Shown: positions 53,785 through 62,402, counted from the first letter of the stretch. The stretch is 64,000 nucleotides of DNA from Hydrogenispora ethanolica (GCF_004340685.1 NZ_SLUN01000009.1:88479-152478), one strand, 5' to 3'. The notes: generated by a model not told the origin, from the letters alone. A program made the numbers and translations.

Positions 53785-54384
53785 GTGGACACGATCCTTG
53801 CCATCGGACTGACCGGCGGCATCGCTACCGGTAAATCTACGGTTTGCCGGATCCTGACCGATCTCGGGATCCCGGTGATTGACTCCGATTCGCTGGCTCA
53901 TCAAGCCATGGAGCCGGGAACGGCCGGTTATGAAACGATTGTTTCCCGGTTCGGGCGGGAAATTCTTCATCCGGATGGTACGGTCGACCGCAAGGCCTTG
54001 GGAGCGATCGTCTTTGCCGATCCCGCGGCTCGCCAGGCGTTGGAACAGATCATTCATCCGCTGGTGATCGCGGAGATCGAGGGACGGCTTCAAGCCGCCC
54101 GCGAGCGGGGGGAACGTTTGGTCGTCGTGGAAGTGCCGCTGCTTTTTGAAGCCGGAATGGCCGAACTGTTCGATCAAGTTTGGGTCGTCAGCACGGCTGC
54201 GGCGGTACAGCGGGAGCGTCTGCACCACCGGAACGGATTCACCGCCGAACACGCGGAGCGGCGCATCGCCGCCCAAATTCCCCTCTCCGATAAGGAAGGA
54301 AAAGCCGATCGAATTATTAATAATAATAAAGGATTTTCCGAGCTCAAGAGCGAAGTTTTGAAGGCATTGCAGTCATTGGAGTGA
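53785..54384 (+). CDS. coaE: Dephospho-CoA kinase
   Basis: A 199-residue P-loop kinase for the last step of coenzyme A synthesis. It has IGLTGGIATGKSTVCRIL (Walker A), VIDSDSLAHQAM, IHPLVIAEIE and VEVPLLFEAGM. GTG 53785 gives the usual N terminus, directly before the P-loop strand, with GGAAGCGAG upstream. ATG 53758 would overlap mutM by 13 bases and add nine residues. Confidence 0.93.
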   Translation: MDTILAIGLTGGIATGKSTVCRILTDLGIPVIDSDSLAHQAMEPGTAGYETIVSRFGREILHPDGTVDRKALGAIVFADPAARQALEQIIHPLVIAEIEGRLQAARERGERLVVVEVPLLFEAGMAELFDQVWVVSTAAAVQRERLHHRNGFTAEHAERRIAAQIPLSDKEGKADRIINNNKGFSELKSEVLKALQSLE

Positions 54385-54391
54385 TAAGTGG

Positions 54392-54943
54392 GTGGGTAAG
54401 CCCCGGGTCCTGTTGTTCGTCGCTATCCTGTTGCTGCTGTTCCTCCATAAGCCGTTATTACGGAATTATTTTATCCTGGAACAGCGGGAATTGATCATAG
54501 ACTATAGCCGGATTCATCAATTGAACCCGGCCCTGGTAAGCGCGATGGTCTTTGTGGAGAGTGGTTTCAATCCCGAAGCGGAATCCCATAAAGGCGCGGT
54601 GGGATTGATGCAAGTGATGCCGGCCACCGGTCAGTGGGTAGCCCAACAGTTGGTGTGGCGGGACTTCACCGTCACCGATCTGAAAGATCCCGCCAAAAAC
54701 CTGCGGATCGGCATCTGGTACCTGGCCTACCTCAAACGGAACTTCAGGCAGAATGACAATCTGGCGCTCGCTTCCTACAATGCCGGTTCAAGTTACGTAT
54801 CCAGCTGGATCGAGCGCGGCGTCTGGAATGGCGATATGGTCAAAGTCGAACAGATACCCTTCCCGGAAACCAAGAAATACCTTATTAAAGTGGCGGTGCT
54901 CAAAAAAGTCTACCGTTATTTATATCCCGAGCTGGATTCATAA
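54392..54943 (+). CDS. Membrane-anchored lytic transglycosylase (SLT domain)
   Basis: A 183-residue protein with an N-terminal transmembrane anchor (VLLFVAILLLLFLHKPLL) and a SLT domain. The catalytic glutamate is in VFVESGFNPEAESHKGAVGLMQVMP, followed by RDFTVTDLKDPAKNLRIGIWYLAYLK and LASYNAGSSYVSSWI. It cleaves peptidoglycan glycan strands. Its place after coaE matches other Firmicutes. It starts at GTG 54392, eight bases after coaE. Confidence 0.92.
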   Translation: MGKPRVLLFVAILLLLFLHKPLLRNYFILEQRELIIDYSRIHQLNPALVSAMVFVESGFNPEAESHKGAVGLMQVMPATGQWVAQQLVWRDFTVTDLKDPAKNLRIGIWYLAYLKRNFRQNDNLALASYNAGSSYVSSWIERGVWNGDMVKVEQIPFPETKKYLIKVAVLKKVYRYLYPELDS

Positions 54944-54995
54944 GGGATGTTGAAACTGAGGCGTAAAACCCGCTTTGTGAAGCGGAACTCATCGG

Positions 54996-55031
54996 TTCTG
55001 GTTATCGTCCCACTGACAACCAGAATTTTTT
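54996..55031 (+). terminator. Terminator before rimO
   Basis: TTCTGGTT (54996-55003) pairs with AACCAGAA (55018-55025) and six T follow. Confidence 0.82.
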
Positions 55032-55050
55032 GTTGATTTTTGGAGGTAAC

Positions 55051-56376
55051 ATGGCGAAATTAGGAGTTGTTTCACTCGGTTGTTCAAAGAATCTGGTCGA
55101 TACCGAGGTCATGCTGGGCCAGCTCATCGGAGCCGGCTGGGAATTGACACACGATTTGCGGGAAGCGCAATTGATCCTCATTAATACCTGTGGTTTCATC
55201 GGTCCCGCCAAAGAGGAATCCATCCGCCACATTCTGGAGGCCGTGCAGTATAAAGCAACGGATCGCGGAGTCTGTTCAAAAGTGGTGGTCACCGGATGTT
55301 TGGTCCAACGCTATGCGGCGGAACTTCGCCAAGAAATTCCGGAGGTCGATCTATGGATCAGTCTGGGCGAGATCGGCGAATTGGCCCAACTGGTGGAGAA
55401 TGGCCCGGGACACGAGCCCGATCTGGACAGGCAGCCGTTTTTAAACGACCGGAATTTACGGCGGTTTCAAGCGACAGTGCCGCACCTGGCCTATGTGAAG
55501 ATCGCGGAAGGCTGCAATCATCGCTGTTCCTATTGCGCCATCCCATTGATCAAGGGAAAGTTCCGCAGCCGCAATCCCGAGGCTGTGCTTGAGGAGGTCA
55601 AAAGCCTGGTCCAGGCCGGTGTGCGGGAGATCAACCTGATCGCCCAGGATATCACGATGTATGGCGTAGACCTTCAACCCAGGACCAACTTGACCGAACT
55701 GCTCAAAAAACTGATTGACCAGGCCGGCCCGGCGTGGATCCGCCTGCTTTACGCCTACCCTTCGGGAATCACTCCGGAGTTGCTGCGGTTGATGGCGGAG
55801 CAGCCGTCCGTCTGCAATTACCTCGATCTGCCGATTCAACATATCAATGGCAGGATCTTAAAATTAATGAACCGCCATGATTCGCCGGAATTGATTAAAG
55901 AGCGACTGGCTGAGATTCGCGCCGCTCTCCCCGGGGTTGTCTTGCGGACCAGTCTGATTGTGGGCCTACCCACTGAGACCGCGGCGGAGTTCGAGGAACT
56001 CCGCCAGTTCGTGGCGGAAGGTTTTTTTCAACAGCTGGGCGTTTTCGCTTATAGCCGAGAAGAAGGGACTGCGGCGTATTCGTTGAAACCCCAAATCAGC
56101 GCGAAAGAGAAAGAGCGGCGCCGGCAGCTCATTATGGAGGAGCAACGGGAAGTGACTGCCCGTTTCCTTGAGAAACAGGTAGGAACCAGGCAAATCATCC
56201 TGGTCGACCAGGCGCAAGACGGCCGGGGCATCGGCCGGACAGCGGGTTTTGCACCGGAAGTGGATGGCGTCGTCAGCATCGCCGGAATGCCGGGGAGTGC
56301 CGGCCGTTTCATTCTGGGGGAGATCACCGGCTATGAAGGATATAATTTGAATGCAAAATATTTAACAGAGGGCTGA
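55051..56376 (+). CDS. rimO: Ribosomal protein S12 methylthiotransferase RimO
   Basis: A 441-residue radical-SAM enzyme. The N-terminal UPF0004 domain has VSLGCSKNLVDTE and LINTCGFIGPAKEESI. The radical-SAM cluster CxxxCxxC is in EGCNHRCSYCAIPLIKG, and a C-terminal TRAM domain ends the protein. It methylthiolates an aspartate of S12. GGAGGTAA precedes ATG 55051. pgsA follows, a common Firmicute pairing. Confidence 0.94.
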   Translation: MAKLGVVSLGCSKNLVDTEVMLGQLIGAGWELTHDLREAQLILINTCGFIGPAKEESIRHILEAVQYKATDRGVCSKVVVTGCLVQRYAAELRQEIPEVDLWISLGEIGELAQLVENGPGHEPDLDRQPFLNDRNLRRFQATVPHLAYVKIAEGCNHRCSYCAIPLIKGKFRSRNPEAVLEEVKSLVQAGVREINLIAQDITMYGVDLQPRTNLTELLKKLIDQAGPAWIRLLYAYPSGITPELLRLMAEQPSVCNYLDLPIQHINGRILKLMNRHDSPELIKERLAEIRAALPGVVLRTSLIVGLPTETAAEFEELRQFVAEGFFQQLGVFAYSREEGTAAYSLKPQISAKEKERRRQLIMEEQREVTARFLEKQVGTRQIILVDQAQDGRGIGRTAGFAPEVDGVVSIAGMPGSAGRFILGEITGYEGYNLNAKYLTEG

Positions 56377-56425
56377 CAGGATTTTTTTGAAAGACGCCGA
56401 ATCAGTTCATGACGGAGGAAAAACC

Positions 56426-56953
56426 ATGAGTCTCGCCAACTGGATTACCGCATTACGGATCATCTTAGCCCTAGTTTGTGTCGGCATTCTTTTTTGGAAT
56501 ATTCCAGGGCGTGACTTGCTGGCGGCGATTATCTTCATCATTGCCGGACTCACCGATGGACTCGACGGTTATGCCGCCCGGATCCGCAAGGAGATTACCT
56601 CGTTCGGGAAATCGTTTGATCCGTTCGCCGATAAGGTGCTGATTATCTTGACTCTGGTGGTGCTGGCCAATCTCAAACGGGTTCCCTGGCCGGCGGTCTG
56701 GATCATCATTCTCCGGGAAGTGATGATTACGATTTTACGCCACTTTGCCGGCAAGAAAGGTTTGGCCATCGCCGCCTCGCCCTGGGGCAAGCTGAAAACC
56801 TTCGTACAGATCGTGGCCATTGCCTTAATCATGCTGAAAATACCGTACAGTTTATACTTCTTGTGGCTGGCCGTATTGTTGACGATCTGCTCGGGACTGG
56901 ATTATCTTTGGCGCTGGCGTGGCGCTTTTGGAATGGTTGATAAAAACCGCTGA
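56426..56953 (+). CDS. pgsA: CDP-diacylglycerol--glycerol-3-phosphate 3-phosphatidyltransferase
   Basis: A 175-residue membrane enzyme of phosphatidylglycerol synthesis. The CDP-alcohol transferase signature is complete: DGLDGYAARIRKEITSFGKSFDPFADK, with the three aspartate positions of the DG-x2-AR-x8-G-x3-D-x3-D pattern. About five hydrophobic segments are present. ATG 56426 has CGGAGGAAAA upstream. Confidence 0.92.
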   Translation: MSLANWITALRIILALVCVGILFWNIPGRDLLAAIIFIIAGLTDGLDGYAARIRKEITSFGKSFDPFADKVLIILTLVVLANLKRVPWPAVWIIILREVMITILRHFAGKKGLAIAASPWGKLKTFVQIVAIALIMLKIPYSLYFLWLAVLLTICSGLDYLWRWRGAFGMVDKNR

Positions 56954-56971
56954 CCGGGTCAGCGGTTTTTT
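56942..56971. terminator. Terminator between pgsA and the convergent aminotransferase gene
   Basis: AAAAACCGCTGAC-CGG-GTCAGCGGTTTTT is nearly symmetrical and so may work for both converging genes. Confidence 0.88.
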
Positions 56972-57000
56972 AATCGGTATCAAACCGCCCGCATCGACCA

Positions 57001-58278
57001 TTAGCATCGGCTTTGGAATTCAGCCAGGGCTTGCGCCAACTTTTCGACCTCGTGCAGTTGATTATAGCAGCCGAAACTGACCCGCACCAGGCCGGGGACC
57101 AGTTGAGGCTGGTGATTGATGATTTTTTTTTGGGCACTGTAGATTGCCGTCGGCGTCAAGTTTAAAAGCCGTTGAACATAGCTGCGGGCGCAAAAACACC
57201 CGCTCCGTACGCCAATCCCCCACTCTTCGGCCAGGTATTGGGCCACCTCCAGATGATGATGCCCCGCGACATTGAAGCTGATTACGCCAACCCGGTTATC
57301 GGGATCGGGATTATAAAGCGTCACGTCGGGCAATTCCCGCAATATCTCGAGCGTTCGCCGGATCAGTATTTTCTCGTTTTCGATGATGGAATCCCAGCCG
57401 ATCTCCCGGAATACTTTCAGGGCTTCAGCCAAAGCCACCGCTCCCAAGACATTGGGAGAGCCGGCCTCTTCTACATCCGGCGGCTCGGACCAGACCACAC
57501 CGGCCGGTCCGATCCCCTGGACCGTTCCTCCGCCGACCTGACTGGGCGGAGTATGCCGGAAAATCTCCCGCGGACCGATGAGCACGCCTACTCCAAACGG
57601 CGCATACATTTTATGTGCCGAAAAGGCGACGAAGTCCAGATGGCGCGGATCGGAAGGCGGCAAAACGTCGATGGGATGATGCGCCGCCAGTTGGGCCGCG
57701 TCGACCAGGATCTTCGCTCCGGCGCGATGGGCAATCTCAGCCAGCGTGTAGATGGGAGGAATATACCCGGTAACATTGGAAGCGCCGCTGACGGCGAGCA
57801 GCTTAATCCGGCCGGCGTTCGCCTGAAAGTAGCTTTCCGTTTCCGCCAGGTTGATTTGGTATCCATCCAAACCAATACAATAGCTGTCCTTGGATGCCCA
57901 GGGCAATTCGTTGGAGTGGTGTTCGACTCCGGTGTACACCACCTGCTCCCCGGATAGAAAGGGCAGGTAGTGGCTGAGTTTGTTCAGCGAATCGGTGGTG
58001 TTTTTGGTAAATATGACCACATCATGGTCGAAATCTACGCCAACAAACTTGCCGACGCTCTGCCGTGCCGCTTCATAAAGCTGGGTTGAATATTGCGATT
58101 TGTACCCCGCGCCCCGATGGACGCTCGCATACCAACGCGCCTCCCTGCATAACGCCTCCATGACTCTGGTAAAAGGGGGAGTGCTGGCGGCATTATCAAA
58201 GTTAATGTAGGGAGTCGGTCCTCTGCGGGTGGGAACTTCTTGCGAATGGCCATAAATTAAATTTGTCGGTTCCAACAA
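57001..58278 (-). CDS. Class V aminotransferase / cysteine desulfurase-like protein
   Basis: A PLP enzyme of about 425 residues. It has YINFDNAASTPPF, HHSNELPWA, the PLP-binding lysine in AFSAHKMYAPFG, and a cysteine in RSGCFCARSYVQ where desulfurases carry the catalytic cysteine. It could be SufS/NifS-like or a related lyase, as it is less like SufS than a true orthologue would be. The strongest ribosome-binding site (GAGG) points to TTG 58278. GTG 58287 adds three residues but sits directly on that site. Confidence 0.8.
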   Translation of the reverse strand: MLEPTNLIYGHSQEVPTRRGPTPYINFDNAASTPPFTRVMEALCREARWYASVHRGAGYKSQYSTQLYEAARQSVGKFVGVDFDHDVVIFTKNTTDSLNKLSHYLPFLSGEQVVYTGVEHHSNELPWASKDSYCIGLDGYQINLAETESYFQANAGRIKLLAVSGASNVTGYIPPIYTLAEIAHRAGAKILVDAAQLAAHHPIDVLPPSDPRHLDFVAFSAHKMYAPFGVGVLIGPREIFRHTPPSQVGGGTVQGIGPAGVVWSEPPDVEEAGSPNVLGAVALAEALKVFREIGWDSIIENEKILIRRTLEILRELPDVTLYNPDPDNRVGVISFNVAGHHHLEVAQYLAEEWGIGVRSGCFCARSYVQRLLNLTPTAIYSAQKKIINHQPQLVPGLVRVSFGCYNQLHEVEKLAQALAEFQSRC

Positions 58279-58322
58279 GTGACGCACCTCTTTCCCATTG
58301 TATGGGAGAGAGGGACTTTTGG

Positions 58323-58520
58323 CTACTTGTGAAGTGAATCGATCGTTTGATTCAGCGCTTTACTCTGTTCGAGGCTGGAGAAGGGCAGACGTTCAATGAT
58401 CAAGCGGCCGCCATCCAGCCGCGCCGTAAAATGCGCTCCCGGCTTCAGCCCCAGGTCGGAAACGATCGTTTCCGGCAGAGTGAGCTGATTGGCGGCATTC
58501 ATTTCCATGATATATTCCAT
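58323..58520 (-). CDS. AbrB/SpoVT-type DNA-binding protein
   Basis: A 65-residue protein. The swapped-hairpin pattern NAANQLTLPETIVSDLGLKPGAHFTARLDGGRLIIERLP is typical of the AbrB/MazE fold. Such proteins act as transition-state regulators or antitoxins. No toxin gene lies next to it. A strong GAGGAGGTGA lies upstream of ATG 58520. It is upstream of, and may be co-transcribed with, the aminotransferase gene on the same strand. Confidence 0.82.
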   Translation of the reverse strand: MEYIMEMNAANQLTLPETIVSDLGLKPGAHFTARLDGGRLIIERLPFSSLEQSKALNQTIDSLHK

Positions 58521-58696
58521 GGATGGGTCACCTCCTCAAAGATAATGGCTATTCATAGTCTCTGTCCGGGCCGCCTCTTTTACTACGAAGAAGCTTCATT
58601 CCTCCAAAAATAATTCTGGATACACTAGGCGGCGGATGCCAAAATAAATGATGGAGGGCATGCTAACGTACTTTTTTGTTGCCCGATGATTCTTAG

Positions 58697-58825
58697 CTTT
58701 TAAAAGCGTTGTGATAAACCCTGTCCGAAGGCCAGGGTGAACACAAAAGCTCAGAAAAGCAAGGGATAAAGTCGTTTTTGAGTCCACTGAAAGCATGATT
58801 TCCGAATCACATGGCTTTTAAAAAG
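58697..58825. repeat. MITE-like palindromic repeat, copy E6
   Basis: It is inverted relative to E1 and E5. It starts CTTTTAAAAGCGTTGTGATAAA-like and ends ATCACATGGCTTTTAAAAAG. The right-end GACTTTATCAC is decayed (GAATCAC). Its hairpin is ACCCTGTCC-GAA-GGCCAGGGT. The gap 58521-58994 holds no gene I can support apart from it. Confidence 0.82.
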
Positions 58826-58994
58826 CCTTCATTTTGAGAATCGAATCGTATTTTTCGATTTAAAGCTACCGGCGCGCGGTGGTCCGCTGGAACTATTGGT
58901 AGTAAACATGAAATATTCCAATCATTAATCGTTTTTAAACCGCCTATAGCTGGGCAAATTATTCTCAGACCGATAAGAAAGGGGGGTTAATCAA

Positions 58995-59333
58995 ATGGGT
59001 ACTGGTCAAAAGCGGAATTCGCTCGTTGTTAAAGAGGCTGCTAACGCGCTTCACAACATGAAGTACGAGATCTCCAAGGAGTTGAATATCGACACCACTC
59101 CGATCGTTGGAGATTACTGGGGGTATATGACCTCGCGGGACTGCGGCGCAGTCGGAGGGCATATGGTAAAACGGATGATTGAAGCGGCTGAACGTTCCAT
59201 CGCCGAGCAGGCGTTCTCCAACGTTCAATCGGGCTTCAAAGCCGGCTTACAGGCTGGAGGTTTCCAGCAACAGCAGGATAAAGTCCCAAGCAATCCTTCC
59301 CTCAATCTCAACAGCTTAGATAAGATCTATTAA
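58995..59333 (+). CDS. Alpha/beta-type small acid-soluble spore protein
   Basis: A 112-residue protein. NSLVVKEAANALHNMKYEISKELNI and GGHMVKRMIEAAERSI match the two DNA-binding helices of alpha/beta SASPs, which coat forespore DNA. The linker WGYMTSRDCGAV is longer than in Bacillus and more like clostridial forms. The C-terminal 35-residue tail (glutamine-rich, FQQQQDKVPSNPSLN) is an extension. Expression late in the forespore is expected from the family. I could not find a clear sigma-G promoter. GGGGGG precedes ATG. Confidence 0.9.
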   Translation: MGTGQKRNSLVVKEAANALHNMKYEISKELNIDTTPIVGDYWGYMTSRDCGAVGGHMVKRMIEAAERSIAEQAFSNVQSGFKAGLQAGGFQQQQDKVPSNPSLNLNSLDKIY

Positions 59334-59351
59334 TCCAATCCATACTTACCC

Positions 59352-59382
59352 AAACCGCTCGGATCCTCCGGGCGGTTTTTTT
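59352..59382 (+). terminator. Terminator after the SASP gene
   Basis: AAACCGC...GCGGTTT with an inner GGATCC-like stem, followed by more T, about 20 bases after the stop. Confidence 0.85.
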
Positions 59383-59513
59383 AATGGATCGACGGATGGA
59401 AGCGTATATTTAAATGAACGGATTCGCGGGAACAAACGAATCTGTTTTGAGGCAAGAAGGAATTTGGGGCTGGGAAGCGAAATAGCCAACAATCAATGGA
59501 AGGAGGTTCTGGA

Positions 59514-60299
59514 ATGGAACAAGCGGAAATTGGGATCTTTGGCGGGTCCGGCTTTTATTCACTGCTCGATAATGTTCACGAGGTTGCGGTCCATACTCCT
59601 TATGGCGCGCCCAGTGATAAACTGGCGGTGGCGGAAATTGCCGGCCGCAAGGTGGCTTTCCTGCCGCGTCACGGCAAAAACCACCAACTGCCGCCCCATA
59701 TGATTAACTACCGGGCCAACCTTTGGGCAATGAAAGAATTGGGAGTGACCCGGATTATCGGGCCGTGTGCTGCGGGCAGCCTGCAAGCGGATGTCAAACC
59801 GGGCGATTTTGTCGTGGTCGACCAGTTTGTCAACAGGACTTGGGGCCGGAACGATACTTTTTTTGACGGCCCCATCACCACTCACATGAGCGCGGCCGAG
59901 CCGTATTGTTCGGAATTGCGCCGCTTGGCGATAGCCTGCGCCAAGCGACAGGGGATTACCGTTCATGAGCAAGGAACGGTGGTCGTCATCCAGGGGCCGC
60001 GCTTCTCCACCAAGGCGGAGAGCCGGGAATACAGCAAAAACGGCTGGGAAGTCATTAACATGACCCAATATCCCGAGGGGTGGCTGGCGCGGGAATTGGG
60101 AATCTGTTACGTGAATATCGCCTTGATCACCGATTATGATGTGGGCCTGGAAGGCCATCCGGAGATTCAACCCGTATCCCACCAGGAAGTGCTCAAAGTT
60201 TTCAACGACAACAATGAGCGCTTGCGCAACCTGCTCTTCGCCATGATCGAGGAGATCCCCCCGGTAAAGCATTGCGAGTGCAAAAGCGATTTATTTTAA
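59514..60299 (+). CDS. mtnP: S-methyl-5'-thioadenosine phosphorylase
   Basis: A 261-residue purine nucleoside phosphorylase of the MTAP type. It has IGIFGGSGFYSLLD, PYGAPSDKLAVAEIAGRKVAFLPRHGKNHQLPPHMINYRANLWA (phosphate and base-binding), GTVVVIQGPRFSTKAES, and INMTQYPEGWLARELGICYVNIALITDYDVG. It splits MTA or related nucleosides, and deoxyribonucleoside or inosine use cannot be excluded. ATG 59514 has AAGGAGGTTC upstream. The C terminus KHCECKSDLF has two cysteines. A terminator follows. Confidence 0.92.
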   Translation: MEQAEIGIFGGSGFYSLLDNVHEVAVHTPYGAPSDKLAVAEIAGRKVAFLPRHGKNHQLPPHMINYRANLWAMKELGVTRIIGPCAAGSLQADVKPGDFVVVDQFVNRTWGRNDTFFDGPITTHMSAAEPYCSELRRLAIACAKRQGITVHEQGTVVVIQGPRFSTKAESREYSKNGWEVINMTQYPEGWLARELGICYVNIALITDYDVGLEGHPEIQPVSHQEVLKVFNDNNERLRNLLFAMIEEIPPVKHCECKSDLF

Positions 60300-60361
60300 C
60301 CACCGTTTATCCCATTGATCCCGTGAAAAGACAGCTTTGTTTGGCTGACGAATTGCCGAAT

Positions 60362-60395
60362 CGCGCCTTCCATGAATTGGTACGGCGCGTTTTTT
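60362..60395 (+). terminator. Terminator after mtnP
   Basis: CGCGCC (60362-60367) pairs with GGCGCG (60384-60389) and six T follow. Confidence 0.75.
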
Positions 60396-60435
60396 CGTAT
60401 GCGCCGGAGACGGCCGGAACTTCCGCGGCGAGTCC

Positions 60436-60708
60436 ATGAGCATGCCGGGTAACTGCGCAAGGATGCGCGGCAAGTGTGTGAGCATACTCGGCAACCGGGC
60501 GACCATGCACAGTAACAGTGTAAGGATGCACGGCTACCGGGTGAGCTTGCACAGTAACTGTGCGAGCATGCTCGGTAACCGGGCGACCATGCACAATAAC
60601 AGTGTAAGGATGCACGGCCACTGAGTGAGCTTGCACAGTAACGGTGCGCGCATACTCCGCAACGGAGCGATCATGCGCGGTTCCTGAGTGAGATTTCGCG
60701 ACCAGCGA
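60436..60708. repeat. 21-bp-period tandem array C (13 units)
   Basis: Thirteen units of exactly 21 bases align without gaps, with core AGCATGCACGGTAAC. Units 4-7 and 8-11 are near-copies of each other, giving an 84-base higher-order period. The minus strand is open through the array for 147 codons with heptads such as TVQAHPV and AVHPYTV, but its TTG start lacks a ribosome-binding site. The sequence is unrelated to arrays A and B at the base level. Confidence 0.9.
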
Positions 60709-60948
60709 GCGGGAAAATTGGGTGAAAAGATGGCCATCTGCAGGCAATAAATGAGCAGTTTGCGCGCTACAAGAGAGAACCGCGGGAAGCGATGGGGATT
60801 TTCGCTAACGAAAGGCGTCAGGGATGGACTCTGAAGGTTACGCGATGGAACGCCAAGCGGAATATTCGGGGAGAAGCGATTCGTCCCGGGAATGAGGATT
60901 TTTTTTTTGGAGTTAACCGTAAAAAGACTTTATTAACTCCAGAAAACC
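60709..60948. other. Non-coding stretch between array C and radA
   Basis: No supported gene. It includes an inverted repeat TGGAGTTAA (60908-60916) / TTAACTCCA (60933-60941) just before the radA promoter, possibly an operator or part of a terminator. Confidence 0.45.
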
Positions 60949-60976
60949 TTGTAATATTAAATATGAAGCGTATCAT
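60949..60976 (+). promoter_or_regulatory. Candidate promoter of radA-disA
   Basis: TTGTAA (60949-60954) and TATCAT (60971-60976) are 16 bases apart, 27 bases before the radA start. Confidence 0.5.
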
Positions 60977-61002
60977 AGGATGGATATTACCTTGGGGGTC
61001 GA

Positions 61003-62388
61003 ATGGGAAACGGCAAGAAGAATCGCACGGTATTTTACTGCACCAACTGTGGCCATCAGGAGCCGAAATGGGTTGGCCGTTGTCCGGCTTGTCAGGAATG
61101 GGGAACTTTGGAGGAAGAAGCTGAAACCGTTGCCGGAACGGCCGAATTAACCGGTCTTGGCAGCATGCAGGAACCGCAGATCCTCAATCAGGTGGCAGTC
61201 GATGATTCCATTCGGGTTCAAACCGCTATCGGCGAGTTTGACCGGCTGATCGGCGGAGGCATGGTGGCCGGATCGGTGATGCTGTTGGTGGGCGATCCGG
61301 GGATCGGGAAGAGCACTTTGAGTCTGATCGCAGCCGGCAATGTCGCCCGGCGCGGCAAGGTTCTTTATGTCAGCGGCGAAGAGTCAGCCGCGCAGACCAA
61401 GATTCGCGCGAACCGCTTGGGAAAGTTCCCCGATTCGCTCTATGTATTATCCGAGACCGATCTGGAACGGATTCAGCATCACGTCGCCGCTCTCCAACCG
61501 ATCCTGGTCGTCATCGATTCCATCCAGTCCACTTTTGTGAGAACCTTACGTTCGACGCCGGGTGCCCCGTCACAGATCAAAGAGTGCACCATCAACCTCA
61601 TTAAGCTCGCCAAAGCCACCAACATTCCGATCGTGCTCATCGGCCAGGTGACCAAGGAATCGGAACTGGCCGGTCCCCGGGTCCTGGAGCATCTGGTGGA
61701 CGTCGTGGTGTATCTTGAAGGAAACCGTAGCCAGAGTTTAAGAGTGGCCCGGGTTGTCAAGAATAGATTTGGGTCCACGCAAGAGGTGGCTTTGTTTGAG
61801 ATGACCGGTCAGGGGTTTGCGGAGGTGCAGAACCCATCGGAGTACCTGCTGGAAAACAGGAGCCGCCTGATGGCCGGCTCAGTGATTGTGGCCTCGGCCC
61901 GCGGCAGTCGTCCGATTTTTACCGAGATCCAGACCCTGGTGACGGAGACCGCGGAAGGAATTCCGCCGCGCCATATCGCCATCGGCGTGGACCGCAACCG
62001 CCTGCTATTGGTCACTGCAGTGCTGCAGCGCTGGGTCGGTGAAAGGCTCGGCAATAAAAATATTTTCGTTTCGACCGCCGGCGGCATCGAATCGGACGAC
62101 CCGGCTTTGGATCTGGGAATCGCGGCTTCGTTGCTCTCGTCGATGCGGGGGATCGTTTTTAGCGGGAAAGTGTTCTGCGTCGGGGAATTGGCACTGTCAG
62201 GCGAAGTCCGGACCATTCCCGAGCTTGAAAAATTATTAAATGAGGGCCGGCGGCTCGGTTTTGAGGCCTGCGTTCTGGCCGCCCAATCGGTAAAACGGAT
62301 CAGCCCGCCGGCTGGAATCCGGTTGCACGCCATCGATCATATTCGTCGTCTGGTCCAGGTGCTTCCGGAGCTACTTGAAAAAAATTAA
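61003..62388 (+). CDS. radA: DNA repair protein RadA (Sms)
   Basis: A 461-residue recombination helicase. The N-terminal zinc finger is CTNCGHQEPKWVGRCPAC. The RecA-like core has VGDPGIGKST (Walker A) and the RadA-specific KNRFGS motif. A C-terminal Lon-protease-like domain follows (FVSTAGGIESDDPALDLGIAASLLSS). It helps process branched recombination intermediates. GGGGG lies upstream of ATG 61003. disA follows, as in Bacillus. Confidence 0.96.
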   Translation: MGNGKKNRTVFYCTNCGHQEPKWVGRCPACQEWGTLEEEAETVAGTAELTGLGSMQEPQILNQVAVDDSIRVQTAIGEFDRLIGGGMVAGSVMLLVGDPGIGKSTLSLIAAGNVARRGKVLYVSGEESAAQTKIRANRLGKFPDSLYVLSETDLERIQHHVAALQPILVVIDSIQSTFVRTLRSTPGAPSQIKECTINLIKLAKATNIPIVLIGQVTKESELAGPRVLEHLVDVVVYLEGNRSQSLRVARVVKNRFGSTQEVALFEMTGQGFAEVQNPSEYLLENRSRLMAGSVIVASARGSRPIFTEIQTLVTETAEGIPPRHIAIGVDRNRLLLVTAVLQRWVGERLGNKNIFVSTAGGIESDDPALDLGIAASLLSSMRGIVFSGKVFCVGELALSGEVRTIPELEKLLNEGRRLGFEACVLAAQSVKRISPPAGIRLHAIDHIRRLVQVLPELLEKN

Positions 62389-62402
62389 TGGAGGGTTTTG
62401 GT

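Noticed and set aside
58323..58520. AbrB-like protein as antitoxin of a toxin-antitoxin pair
   Set aside because: No PIN, MazF or other toxin-like gene is adjacent. The neighbouring gene encodes a PLP enzyme.
60307..60747. Minus-strand frame through array C as a protein gene
   Set aside because: TTG start without a ribosome-binding site, runs into the mtnP terminator, and a plus-strand heptad frame is also open.
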